Source of the DNA: Agrypnia vestita
Lineage: Eukaryota; Arthropoda; Insecta; Trichoptera; Phryganeidae
Assembly: GCA_016648135.1 (NCBI GenBank)
Contig: JADDOH010000169.1
Coordinates: 1 to 64,000 of the forward strand
Reading direction: 5' to 3'
DNA: 64,000 nucleotides
Part shown: positions 21,905 to 32,312 of the stretch, in pieces
Layout of the letters: every line of letters starts with the position of its first letter
How positions within the stretch are numbered: the stretch's first letter is position 1
The notes under the pieces: model-generated
What the model saw: only the letters and a program-made list of their open reading frames with translations
What the model was told of the DNA's origin: nothing
Databases searched by the model: none
Made by a program: the position numbers and the translations under genes

Positions 21905-22867
21905 TTGATATTACAAAAGGTGTCAAACAGAGATGCGTAATGTCACCATGGCTTTTCAACCTGTATATGGATAATTGTATGAAAAAACTGAAGGAACTTG
22001 AAGTTGGAGCGAAAATGAACGAACTCACCATATCCTGTCTGCTATACGCAGACGATGCGCTATTAGTGGCTAACAGTGAAGCTGATCTGCAGTGCCTGGT
22101 ATCCAGGATGTCCGATGTATGCATGCAGAGTGAACTTCTGATGAATGTCAGCAAATCGAAAGTGATGGTATTCGAGAGAGACGAAAGAGTGACTAAGTGT
22201 GATGTAATTATAAACAACGAATGCTTAAAACAAGTGAAAGAGTTTGTGTATTTGGGAAGTATGTTTAGTAGAGACGGCAAGGCTGAGAATGATATCGAAA
22301 GGAGAGTAACTGAAACAAAGTTAATGGTGCACTAAATGCAATTATGGCCATAAGAATCTGTCAAAGGAAGCAAGACTAGCGGTACATAATGGTGTTCTTG
22401 TGCCAACCCTTATGTATGGAAATAAAGCCTGGAATTGGCAAAAGAGGAATGAAAGTAGACTGAATGCGGTGGAAATGCGGTCACTAAGACCGTTGTGTGG
22501 AAAATCTGTGGTCGATAGAGTGAGGAATGAACAAATTAAAAGTGAATGCAATGCTGGCTGTAGTGTGGTATATAGAATAAAGAAAGGAGCGCTGAGATGG
22601 TTTGGTCATGTGGAACGTATGAACGAGGAAAGGATAGTTAAGAAAATATATGAGGCGAGTGATTAAGGCAAAAGGAATAGAGGGCGTCCGCGAAAGACCT
22701 GGCACGATCGGGTACTACAAGTATTTGAGGATGGCCCTGTTAAAAGCCGCAACAACCGTAGAACGTGTATGAGAAGATGTATGAATGTGGCCGAAGCAAA
22801 AGTGATGTGCCAGGATAGAAGAGTGTGGCTTTCAATCCTCTCTGCCTACCCCTGCGGGGAAACGGCG
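21905..22867 (+). pseudogene. LINE-A reverse transcriptase, 5'-truncated
   Basis: The longest LINE-A copy. The plus frame starts abruptly in RT motif 4 (GVKQRCVMSPWLFNLYMD), passes an intact YADD catalytic box (LLYADDALLVANSE) and the KEFVYLGSMFSRDG block, then shifts frame near 22,325. It continues as TLMYGNKAWNWQKRNES, DRVRNEQIKSECN, RWFGHVERMNEERIVKKIY, hits a stop at 22,664, and resumes as RGRPRKTWHD and RVWLSILSAYPCGETA. It ends in GTGATGGTTAGTTAGTTAG, a short tandem tail rather than poly-A. RT would copy the element's RNA at a chromosomal nick; this copy cannot. The endonuclease and 5' half of the RT are absent. Confidence 0.85.
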
Positions 22868-23792
22868 TGATGGTTAGTTAGTTAGTTAGGAAAATATAAA
22901 CTTCTTCATCCAACCAAGTCTCAGACTGTATATTGTAAACAGTCTCAAAGTGCACATGTACCATAAAATACACATTAATATATTTTGTGTAGTGTTGTAT
23001 CGGGTAGAATTTTCTAGAACGAGAATATTCTCAACCGCAACACACTGCAGCCAGCCCTGCGGCATGTATTATTCAGCTTTCTAATTCCCATTTCAATCAG
23101 CCTCCCGATTGATTGACGGAGCGATACGAGAAGTACTTTAGTAACCGTTCCAGCTCCGTTCGCGAAGAATCAATCATCATAACCCAGATTCCCGCGATCT
23201 GTGATCCAGTTAAAACGGAATCGGCATGATTGCTCTGCTGAGATAGGCACTCCGTGATCGGCCGTCGGTGCCTACGAGCATGTAGCTTTGTTTAAGGACG
23301 GCCTGCCATTGGCTCATATCTAAACAGTATTCCAAGATTTTGCGACGATTTTTGAAGATTTTTTTATAATTCACAGGGGTCACTTTTTAATTTAATTTTA
23401 TTGTTAGCGAGACGAACAGAGTATCGGGTACAAAATAAATTTTAAAAAAACTCCACAAAATTTAAAAAATAGAATATAGAGGTATCATTACTAGTTACGA
23501 AAGCTGTGTATACTGCCAGTCCGCATTCAAAAGAATGTGCGCAAAAAATATGTGTGTTGTTACGATGCAAAAAAATGAACACAAAAAAGGTTTTTCTAGT
23601 AGGTATGTAAGTAACCTTTTTTAAACTAAAAATATGTATTTATTTGGAATATCATATTGAGGCTTGTAATACGGGCTTGCCAGGCAACTTTTCCCCGCTT
23701 TCTTCTTACCGGACACAGCTAGGGAATGGTCTTTTGACTGTGGTCGACCTATAACTTGTCGATGAGAAAAAAATCAATATAAATAATAAAAC
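22868..23792. other. Intergenic; GC-richer island and repeat G scrap
   Basis: 23,040-23,310 is GC-richer unique DNA (CCGATTGATTGACGGAGCGA). 23,440-23,515 (ATAGAGGTATCATTACTAGT) matches repeat G at 29,575. No gene recognised. Confidence 0.4.
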
Positions 23793-23985
23793 CCTCTCAG
23801 AGACATGGAACAGTCATTGTGCGGAGTAATATTTTTCAGCATAGGTCTTCCAATTGGCATGACCATTGGCAGGCTGGTCCTGTATATTGGACAATGTATG
23901 CTGACGCTGTGTAAGGTAATTATCACGAACATACAAATCAATGCTCCACATCATTATCTAAGGATAACTGCCACAGAGCATGGTT
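23793..23985 (-). pseudogene. LINE-E RT C-terminal fragment
   Basis: About 70% similar by eye to 5,265-5,460 (shared ACCATTGGCAGGCTGGTCCT with one change, GTATATTGG, and CAGACATGGAA-like start). On the minus strand it keeps SIDLYVRDNYLTQRQHT and LFHVSERV, with a stop between. A dead fragment. Confidence 0.6.
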
Positions 23986-24287
23986 TACCTAGTGCGGAGT
24001 TATTAGTAATTTATGTTAAACAAATGTAAATAAACATAAAAAAATTCCAAAAGTTACCTATCACACAATAGGCGTGATGACTGTTTTAAAGAATTAAAGA
24101 ATAAATGATTTTAGAGAAGAAAATATTTTGAAAGGATTCTAAAAATAAATTTAAAGGATTCTAAAGATAATTTTTTACTACAAAAATAAGTTGTATTATA
24201 CACATTGATATTAATAAAATTTTGCAATAAAATAAAAGTATAATATTATGCATTCGGCCATTATAACTGAAACACCGACCAGAGCAA

Positions 24288-24834
24288 TGACGTCATGCCT
24301 AAGTAGAGCTTGCCCAACTTAAATTGGCGTGCGGCGACTTTGGAACTAAAACTCGCCGCGCCCGCACCCGGCGGTAACCCCTCGCCCTGTCATTCAGTTC
24401 AATCTCGTATTTGCGCGTGAACTGTGACATCTTGATTTCCAATATACACTGAATTATGTCCAAAACAGTCTTGCACCACCTTGCAGGTGGTGCAAGATCA
24501 ATTGCCAACGTAGTTTTAAAGTTTTGCGAAGCTGAAAAAGCAAATAATCGACCAATATTACCGTTTGACAGGACTCCAGATGGAGCGACCGCCATTACTG
24601 GTTTGTTTCTTTAGTGTTGCCCGACCAAATTTCTATTAAAGGCTCCGACACCGGTGACCGGACACTCTGTATATTATGTATTGTGTAATACAATTTACAC
24701 CCTGGCAACTTCTGTTTCGTTACAGGGACGCCCTTCCTCGCACGCCAATTTATACTGGAGGCACTCTTACCATCACCGTGTCTCTTGAACTGTTGTCATA
24801 GGCACAATGCAATGTTTACTTCAGCATGACGTCA
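24288..24834. mobile_element. Candidate DNA transposon derivative carrying an HTH exon
   Basis: Both ends begin TGACGTCATGC followed by an AAGTA stretch when read inward, and further in both arms carry TAAATTGGCGTGCG. The right arm has about 55 extra bases between the two matching blocks. The exact boundaries and target duplication are unclear. Between the arms is the short open frame at 24,456. Confidence 0.4.
24456..24614 (+). CDS. Short HTH-like exon, transposon-associated type
   Basis: A 52-codon frame: MSKTVLHHLAGGARSIANVV, then LKFCEAEKANN, PILPFDRTPDGATAITG, followed by GTTTGT and a stop. A helix with a charged end (VVxFCExEK), a proline-led LPxxRTxxRAxAxTG segment and then a serine/threonine recognition helix is a pattern common in proteins linked to DDE transposons in insects. 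The frame stops where the recognition helix should begin. ATTACTG|GTTTGT could be a splice donor, in which case this is a first exon whose partner is not visible. Otherwise it is a truncated remnant. No product is proven. Confidence 0.35.
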   Translation: MSKTVLHHLAGGARSIANVVLKFCEAEKANNRPILPFDRTPDGATAITGLFL

Positions 24835-25756
24835 CGTAGACGCCATGACACCTGCTTATTCACACGACACGTTTTTGCGCGAAATTAAAAATAGGTAGAT
24901 GAAAATGTTATTATTTGCGTAAAAACTTTGTTTATTACTGACATAATGTTATTTTCGGTAGTAGCAGACATGTGCCTACATTATAGAAGGTTTTATCAAA
25001 ATCTGTCATCATGCCAATTATATATAGAGTAACGATCTAGTTCGGCTGCAGTCTCGAATGGAAAATCTCTGAAATATCTCCTCCGCGAACTAAATAACTC
25101 CTCCATTACGGACTCCGAAGTTTCGTTCATCTACAGTCTATAAGCTTCACATAATAATGACTTCAGCCTTAAACGGAGACACCAATAAACTCCGGAAGAA
25201 TGGTCTTCTGTAAACAAATTAATTTTATTAATAGTAATTTATTTCACACTCTTGAATGGATTTATTTGCTTGCCCGGAAACAGCAGTAATTCAGATTATC
25301 GCAGATAAACGAATAAAAAAACACTTCTTCCCCGGCAGGGTCATAAATTTCCGTTTGATTTATTTGCCTATTAAAAAAACTTTTTAATTCCTCATAAATG
25401 TGGACATTTTTAAAGGCGAGAGCAAGCTTCGAGGCTCGCGCGTTTCAGTAGTCAACAGTAGCCGCGAAGATCAAATAGTATACAGAATTTTCCCACGGCG
25501 GACACCAATAAAATAGTGCGGAGTATTTAGACGAATGGTTCTGAATTTCAATGGCACATGTCGCATTTCTGTGGGTAACGGGAATCTTGAATAAAAAAAA
25601 TATTTATTTATTTAACAAAAAAAAAGTTTAAAAAAATACATATTAAATAATAAGGATAAATATGAATCTTTAAAAAAATCGGGTATTTATAAATTGATTT
25701 GTCATGATTGTGATTATTTTTATATAGAAAAAGCTGTAGAAACTTTAAAGTTACAG
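24835..25756. other. Intergenic; unique DNA with GC-richer stretches
   Basis: 25,050-25,160 and 25,400-25,530 are less AT-rich (GAGGCTCGCGCGTTTCAG). Nothing coding or repeated recognised. Confidence 0.35.
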
Positions 25757-25935
25757 TTGCTTGTTGGTCTTGTGGTTAGGACTCTCGCCTCGTGATTCAA
25801 AGGTCGCGGGTTCGAACCTCAGTCCAGACAAGTAAGTTAGTCCTATGTTCACAGCACGAGCGTTTAGCTTAGTTTGAAAATAGTAAGAATATTGATGTGA
25901 CACGTATTCCGTGGCCGCATCTCTATTTAAAAAAA
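25757..25935 (+). mobile_element. tRNA-derived SINE-1, best copy
   Basis: The head has an A box (TGGTCTTGTGGTTAGG, 25,765-25,780) and a near-perfect B box (GGTTCGAACCT, 25,809-25,819) about 30 bases apart, as in a tRNA gene read by RNA polymerase III. The acceptor stem does not pair, so it is not a functional tRNA. A non-tRNA body (TTTAGCTTAGTTTGAAAATA, ACACGTATTCCGTGG) and an A10 run follow. Relatives are at 16,680 and 30,505. Confidence 0.8.
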
Positions 25936-26345
25936 AAAGAGTTAAGGAACACTTGAGGTGTTTAAAAGTAGCAATAATAATTCTGAATATTCAGATCGTC
26001 TTTTGGCTATGGATAATTTTATTGTTGTTAATAAGGGTTTACAAATTTTACATACAAATAATAAAGTTTGATAAATTAGAAATTTTGGAAATAAAAATTG
26101 TTAATAGTAAATTGAATATTATAAATAACCAGGTCCTTTTTACAAATAGTTTTAAATTTGTTTTCATATTTCTACTTTACTATTATCCGTTTCCAATATA
26201 TATTTTTTATATTTCGTTCGTCTATACTTCGTTTTTATTTTTTATTATTTAGTATACGTTGTATCCTGATGAAGGAGTCATTGGCTCTGAAGTATATTGA
26301 TATTTTTAATATATAAATGGTGAAAATAAAATATATATTTAATAA
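25936..26345 (+). pseudogene. Penelope-like element 3' end
   Basis: In one frame: SSNNNSEYSDRLLAMDNF then IVVNKGLQILHTNNK; shifting one frame: FDKLEILEIKIVNSK and NIINNQVLFTNS. Joined by a frameshift near 26,065 this matches the C-terminus of Penelope-like retroelement proteins after the GIY-YIG endonuclease (HxxxxxNH, then VxKGxxLxxLExLEI, then LLNxQ). The RT and catalytic GIY-YIG part are absent. It is followed by an untranslated stretch and the hammerhead-like motif at 26,265, the order expected in these elements. SINE-1 lies directly upstream. Confidence 0.6.
26265..26292 (+). ncRNA. Hammerhead-like motif in Penelope-type tail
   Basis: CCTGATGAAG, hairpin GAGTC-ATT-GGCTC, then TGAAG. It matches the hammerhead core order CUGANGA, stem II, GAAA, with the last A changed to G. 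Preceded by ATACGTTGTAT, also found (as TTTACGTTGTAT) before the copy at 43,467. Confidence 0.45.
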
Positions 26346-26449
26346 TTATATTAATAATGTCACCACACAATTATTTTGCTCTTTTTGAAGAAGTAATTAT
26401 ATAAATAGATTTTTATTTTTTGTTCTGTTTGTGTTGTATGAGCAAACTA

Positions 26450-27130
26450 TCACTTTGGGCGACTGCTTTAGAAAGCCATGGTCTACGCATTAACAGATGC
26501 GGAATACATGAAATGTATATACAGTAACACAATATCAACAGATCAACCTACAAACATCGATGGAGTGAAACACCCGAAGTGAAAGATTTTAAGAATCTAG
26601 GCTCACTATTCAAAGCTGATGCAAATATTGACGCTGATGTTACCCACTGTAGCCATTTAGCATGGCAGAAATAGCATTGGAGTTTTATGCGATTATCGTG
26701 TATCTGTGAGGACTAAAGGTTTTGTGTGTAAAACTGCAGTAATACCTGCAACGATCCACTGCTCTGAATGATGGACCGTAAAGAAGGTGCACGAGCGAAA
26801 ACTCCATAAAAATGAAATGAAGATGCCTAAATGGTCTGAGGGTGTAACGAAGCTTAGCAGAGTGAGAAATGAGCATGTAAGGGGTAGTTTTAGAGTGTTT
26901 AATGAAAAGTTGAAGGAATCGAGACTGAAATGGTATGGTCATGTAATGAGGCATGGAGAACATGCGGTGCTTACCGCACTCAAAATATAATAACAATAAG
27001 AGTTAGAGGTCGACCCAGCGCGACTTGGTGGAGTAGTGTGGAGAAGGACCTGAAAAATGCCCAGTTGGACGAAACGATGGCCCACAATAGGGAATCGTGG
27101 AAAAGAAAACACATTCATTACAAAAAAAAC
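26450..27130 (+). pseudogene. LINE-B reverse transcriptase C-terminal fragment
   Basis: Plus-strand pieces in order: LESHGLRINRCGIHEMY, EVKDFKNLGSLFKADANID, ERKLHKNEMKMPKWSEGV, LSRVRNEHVRGSF, SRLKWYGHVMRHGEHA and RVRGRPSATWW. These are the RT finger/thumb and C-terminal boxes of an insect LINE (AEMKMLRWxxGVTRxDRVRNExIRG, RLxWYGHVxRR, GRPxxxW). Several stops and frameshifts. It starts after the YADD motif and ends where LINE-C begins. Confidence 0.75.
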
Positions 27131-28090
27131 ATACAAGATTTGGACATCAATGGCAAAACAAAAATGTAAATGATGAACTTTCCAGAGAAATAACTACGAT
27201 GACAGGAATCAGACAGGGTGATACTCTTAGTCCATTTTTGTTCAACTTGATTATGGACGAAATAATAGAGGAGGTGACAGCTCTTGGAATCGGGTACAGG
27301 ATAGGTGATAAAATCATTAATGTGGTATTTTACGCTAACGATGCTATTATACTGGCCGAAAACGAAGATGACTTACGAAGAATGCTTTACGAGTTTCATC
27401 TCGTATGCAGGAGGTACAACATGATCATTTCAGTCGAGAAAACTAAGTGTCTTACAATATCTAGACAACCTCGTAGATGTAAACTGGTCGTAGACGATAA
27501 AACAAAAGAACATAAAAAAGAAAAAAAGAAAAAAAGGTTATGAAATTTAAGTACCTTGGGGTGGAGATATCAACCTACAGCGATCTATATAACGAAGTTA
27601 AAGAGGAGACAAACAAAGCCGTGGTTATCTCCGGTTGCTTAAGTATGGATGTATGGGCCAATAAGCAAATGCTAGTGGAAAGCTTATAATAAATAAAACA
27701 TGCATAAGACCTACTATGACTTACGACATTGAAGCAAGAGTGGACACGGTGAGAACTAAACACCTTTCAGAACTACCAAGATGAAGACCCTTGCAGGCAA
27801 GATTGTCAGAGATAGAGTATTCAATGCGGAAATCCGCAGAACCTGCGATATAGAAGACATTGTACGATGGAGCAGGCAGGGAAGGCGTTGGAATTCCAGA
27901 GAGACCACCAAAGAAATGAAGAGAGCTGGACGTCCTCGCCACAAGACCAGGACTGATGTCAGTACAGGCCAATACAGTCAATACAGACCAAGGATCTAAT
28001 AAAAGATGAAGAAGGAAAACAAAAGTACGGAAATTCGACTTCAAATGAAATGTGAAAGCGGGTGAAGAGGAAGAAGAAGTTTGTATTGTG
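27131..28090 (+). pseudogene. LINE-C reverse transcriptase fragment
   Basis: Starts at RT motif 4 (GIRQGDTLSPFLFNLIMDE). The catalytic box reads FYANDAIILAENED: the second aspartate-adjacent residue is Asn (YAND instead of YADD), so catalysis is lost. It continues RRYNMIISVEKTKCL, then after a frameshift KFKYLGVEIS, and after more breaks RDRVFNAEIRRTCDI, EDIVRW and RAGRPRHKTR. A second fragment of the family is at 34,842. It is joined directly to LINE-B, either by insertion or a rearrangement. Confidence 0.78.
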
Positions 28091-29394
28091 TGAGTGAGTA
28101 TGGGAGTCGTGGTTACCCAACTATGTCTATTAATAAATGAAATCCAACTCTACCATTTAAGGTTTTATTCAGATTCATCATAGACTACTGTTATATCATC
28201 TATGTCTGTCTCGTGTCCCGCCCAAGATAAAAAATAAACTATACTGGCGTAAAACTTCATGTATACATGTTTTAATTGATAAGGTATGTCCTGTTTCTTG
28301 TTTAGTCTGTAAAAATATTTTAAAAAATGTACGCCGCAGTGATACCCCCATCACACAAACACACACACACACACACACACTCCATCAACCTCAATACCAG
28401 CCACCTCACCATTCCTATCCTACTATTTTGATTCTTGTTTGTTTTTTGAGTTTTTCCGCTTTGTTTGGTATTTTCGATTTTTTATATTTTGTGCTTATAT
28501 TTATTATTTTTATATAAGTGTATTTTTACTTTCCATAATGTCGTTTAATCTTGTTTCATTTAATATTTCTCTTTTTTTTTGGTTTGTTTTGTCATTACCC
28601 TTCTTTTTTTTTCTGTACCACATTCAATTTAGATAGTCTTAATCTTGTCTCCATCTTGTTAGTACTTTTCATTTGTCCTTGCTTTTCTTTTAAATTGCTA
28701 TAACTTTAAATCTTATGTGTTTTAGTTGTTCATGTTATGTAATATATTATATTGGACTACGTCCGATTACAATAAACAAATAAATTACTATGTTTTATTT
28801 AGCATCTTTCTTTATTTTGGTGTGTTTTTTGATTTCTGTTATGCTTTTGATTAATCGTTTTATGTTCCAGTTACTTTTCTGCACTATTGCTGCTTTCTGT
28901 ATCGTGTCTCTTTTACTAGTTTACGATCTGTTCATTACATTACGTCTCTTTAAACCATTTAACCGTTAAGATTCCATAAATAAATAAATAAATAAAATTA
29001 AACAGCGTTCAGGGCCAGACCAGGCGATGGCGCTCGCGTGTTTCAGGGGCGGAACAGATTAAAGATAGTTTCCCTCAACCGCGATGGCTGGAAAAAGCAT
29101 CGCAGAGGTCGTAAAAAATATCAATCTCGCTGGCTTTGCAAATATTTTCCGTTCCATCTGCCGCAGCGTGTTTATCTCAGTCTCATCGGCGCCGATTTTT
29201 TCTCCAGATATATCCGGCGCTTCCACATCCGCGATGTGCGCGCCTTCCGCACACGTGCCCCTTGCCAAGTCTGGAATCTGGAAGAGCAGTTCGGGGATAT
29301 TAATAATACAGCGGCGATTTGCTCGCGAATATTTTTCCGCCATTTTTCAATTTTGATTAAATGTATTGTCATTACTCTGGGGGCAAAATCCAGT
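28091..29394. other. Intergenic; (CA)n, LINE tail, GC-richer island
   Basis: 28,346-28,380 is a CA microsatellite. 28,745-28,790 (GGACTACGTCCGATTACAAT then AAACAAATAAA) has the look of a CR1/jockey 3' tail, and 28,435-28,745 may be its untranslated region. 29,000-29,340 is GC-richer unique DNA open in several overlapping frames, none recognisable. Confidence 0.4.
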
Positions 29395-29905
29395 AACTGT
29401 ATTCTAAGAACATACTAAATATCTTTAAAAAATATATGCTGGTACATAACAGGCGTTAAAAATTTAAAATATTGATATTCAGGCGTATTCTAGTATATAT
29501 ATTAATAATTCGAATGAATATCATATATATAAAAAGAAATATTGCTAAAAAAACTCCACTTTAAAAATATAAAATATAGAGGTATCATTACTAGTTAAGA
29601 AAGCTGTGTATATTAACTTGTTAATGAGAAAAAAATCAACAGATGTCTCTAGCAGAGACAATGTATATAGAATTTCAAAATTGGATAATATGTTGATTTT
29701 CTTACGATGGAATTGGTGAATGTTGCATTGTGTAGAGTGATCGCTTAAGCGAGCTCTTACAGGTTGTAAGCCCTGAGCCATCGTATAAGAGACTTCCATC
29801 CACTTTTTCATATATAAACTAGCTTCGTCTCTATGAGACCTTTATAATTTGTCCTTAATTAATTAATCGTCCCTCTGGGGACGAAATCAAGTAACTGTGT
29901 TCTTA
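29395..29905. repeat. Dispersed repeat G
   Basis: Landmarks: ATAGAGGTATCATTACTAGT, GATGTCTCTAGCAGAGACAA, GCTCTTACAGGTTGTAAGCC, AGACTTCCATCCACTTTTTC, TAGCTTCGTCTCTATGAGAC and TCCCTCTGGGGACGAAATC. The blocks match those at 16,230, 55,320 and 62,820 in varied order and orientation. Confidence 0.6.
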
Positions 29906-29939
29906 AAACATACTATCGTATAAAAATATTATTAAAAAA

Positions 29940-30300
29940 AGTTATTTTATTTTATTATACAGGCGCCTGCATCTTGAGCAGCATTGGAGCTCGACTTTTA
30001 CGTAACCGTGAGAGTGCCTCGTAGCTAGTAGCAAAAACTTCGGGGAAGTCTTCTTCATTAAATTTTTAATAGAACATATCATATACACCTTTGGAAATAT
30101 GTCGACAGTAACGAAGATAAGCGACATCAAAGTTTGCATTCCGTAAAACGTTGGACCATCACAACGGTAATTTATATGGGGTATTGTAAATTTATTTACC
30201 TAGTCATATAAAACGATTAAAACCTTGCATAAAGGCAAAGGCTTTGTCATTTTTTAATTTTTAATATTCAATATGAGTAACAATAGTGATAGTCAACAGA
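29940..30300. repeat. Degenerate fold-back family B copy
   Basis: Weak but ordered matches: GATAAGCGACATCAAAGTTT, AAAACGTTGGACCATCA, GTAATTTATAT and, inverted, a TTTTTAATTTTTAATATTCAA region with GAGTAACAATAGTGATAG. Termini lost. Confidence 0.45.
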
Positions 30301-30317
30301 TTCTAAATAACATTGCG

Positions 30318-30440
30318 GTCCTATTAGTCCAGCGAGCACGACACTGATATCCCAAACCGAGTGTCTCGGGTTTGATTCCCGGTAATGCCACAATACATCT
30401 CTGTGATTTAATCAATCTTGGGTATTTTCGTGTTGTGTTT
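30318..30440 (+). mobile_element. tRNA-derived SINE-2
   Basis: The tRNA-like head reads GGTCCTATTAGTCCAGCGAG and has a B box GGTTTGATTCCC inside a short GGG/CCC stem, then a body CAATACATCTCTGTGATTTA. The sequence differs from SINE-1. The stems are too poor for a working tRNA. Confidence 0.5.
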
Positions 30441-30504
30441 CGCTACAGCAGTTGAGGCTCGTGGCTTATTGTGACGTTTGAACAAACAGTTCTGCTCCCA
30501 GAAG

Positions 30505-30655
30505 AGTAGCTTGTTAGTTAATAGTTGTTATAACTCTCGCCTTGTGATCCAGTGGTCGGTGTTTCGAGCCCTATTCTTATTCTTTATCTATATACTAAGA
30601 ATATTGATGCACCACGTATTCAGTGTTCGTATCTCTATTCTTGGTAAAAAAATAA
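30505..30655 (+). mobile_element. tRNA-derived SINE-1, copy 3
   Basis: CTCTCGCCTTGTGATCCAGT, B box GTTTCGAGCCC (30,560-30,571), then TAAGAATATTGATGCACCAC, TATTCAGTG and a terminal A run. Part of the body between B box and tail is deleted compared with the copy at 25,757. Confidence 0.65.
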
Positions 30656-31061
30656 GAAATACTTATAATATTTTAATTTAATAATTATACAATATATAGT
30701 TATATAATAGGACGGTTATACAATTTGCAATATAAAAAAGAGAAGTTTTAATGTCGAGCGTAATACAATATTTGTTGGGAAATCTGGAAGATTATTCATT
30801 ATTATTTTTAGCATTTGTTTGTATATTTCCCCGGAACTGTTTCCGGTGGAAGTTGGTGGTTCTTAAACGCCCCACTCCATGCGACAATTCAATACTGTAA
30901 AATGGATTGGGCTAGGAAAAAATACACAACATTTAATAGTTTTTCTATTCTGCCAATTGTTCAATCAATTTGACGGATTTCTTATTAGATAAGGATACAC
31001 AATCGTTGGTAAAACCATTTTCATTAAATTAATAATGAATTTTCATATCTGTTTTACTTAC
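30656..31061. other. Intergenic; AT-rich, nothing recognised
   Basis: No open frame or repeat that I can assign. Confidence 0.35.
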
Positions 31062-31430
31062 TTATCATCACGCCGTTTATCCACGGAGGGTAAGCAGAGA
31101 AGATAGAGAGCCACACTCTTCTGTCCTGACATACAATCCTCGCCTCGTACACATTCATTCATCTTCGCATGCAAGCTCGACGGTTGTTGAGGCTTCTAAC
31201 GGGACCATTTTGGTTTTTGTGATCGTGCCACGTTTTATGCGGTCGTCCTCTCTTTCTAGCACCCTCAACACTTGCGTTATATATACCTTTTCTTACCATT
31301 CTTTCCTCGTTCATTCGCTCAACATGTCCAAACCACCCTTTTTTAATTCTATCAATTAGGCTAAGATCAGCTTTATATTCATATCTAATATCTGTGAATA
31401 TCCGTTTTTTATTCTACTGTACATGGCACA
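31062..31430 (-). pseudogene. LINE-A 3' end fragment
   Basis: The minus strand gives LIDRIKKGWFGHVERMNEER then, after a frameshift, IYNASVEGARKRGRPHKTWH, LNNRRACMRR, a stop, MNVYEARIVCQDRRVWLSIF and SAYPP. It ends in GGCGTGATGATAAGTAAGTA, again a short tandem tail. About 120 codons of the RT C-terminus, dead. Confidence 0.78.
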
Positions 31431-32312
31431 CAAACGTCTGTATTAGCTATATATAACCCGTCAACAATGACGGACTTATTATTTTTGCATTTCTATATTA
31501 CATTAAGTAATTAGTAATTATATTAACTGTTCGAAGAATATTTTTTCTTCTTCTGTATATATATGTTTTATAAAAAGTGTACTGGGAAATCAATCTAAAA
31601 TGTAAACTTTTATTTGTATTTGTAATCATACTAATTTTGAAGGTTTTGATTATTTGTAACCAAACTAATTTTGAAAACGAAATAATGTTTTCATTTTATT
31701 TTAATGAAAACCGAACGAGATCAGCTATTGGATTCTATAATAGTTACAGTTACGGATGAACATTCGAAATTATGATTATTGGGGAATGAGGATTAGACTA
31801 AAATTCATAATAATTTGTATCAATTTAATTATATGTAGTCTGATTTTATTTTATATTGATACGAAAAAGTGTAAGCATACAAAATGGTTTTTGTTTATGT
31901 TTGTAAAATTAATATGTAGTGTAACAACTACATGCATCACGTAAGGTCATAGTAATATTCAAAACATAATACAACTAACAACATAAACATAACATAGTGT
32001 AAAGTAAATTACTTGGCCACCGAGTTTATGGTTTGTGAACATATTTAGGTTAAACGTTGTGTAAGTTAGATATAAGATGGACTTGAAGAGAAAAACTATT
32101 AAATTTACGTTTAATTTTAATTATAAGTTAAAAAAAACTTGGGCCTATAGTTGGTGTGATGAAAAGAGCTGAACTATTTGATACAAGAACTAAAAAATTA
32201 TCTACAATGATTTTATTCTCCCTCATATTTTATATGGCATTATTATTTATTTCATTTTATTTTTTATTTTATTTTTATTTTATTAATTACACGGCTTAAT
32301 AGCCTTTTACAA
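31431..32312. other. Intergenic; AT-rich, nothing recognised
   Basis: Two 60-codon frames are unsupported. The end (32,235-32,312) is T-rich, like a reversed LINE tail running into the tandem repeat. Confidence 0.35.

Noticed and set aside
25757..25832. Possible tRNA gene
   Set aside because: A and B boxes are present but the acceptor and anticodon stems do not pair, and it continues into a SINE body with an A tail.
26787..27169. Host gene with GHV..RR motifs
   Set aside because: The motifs are those of LINE RT C-termini and the frame is broken repeatedly.
29059..29418. Four overlapping frames on both strands
   Set aside because: Mutually exclusive readings of one GC-richer stretch with no family match.
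30318..30395. Possible second tRNA gene
   Set aside because: B box is good but the rest of the cloverleaf is poor; a SINE-type body follows.
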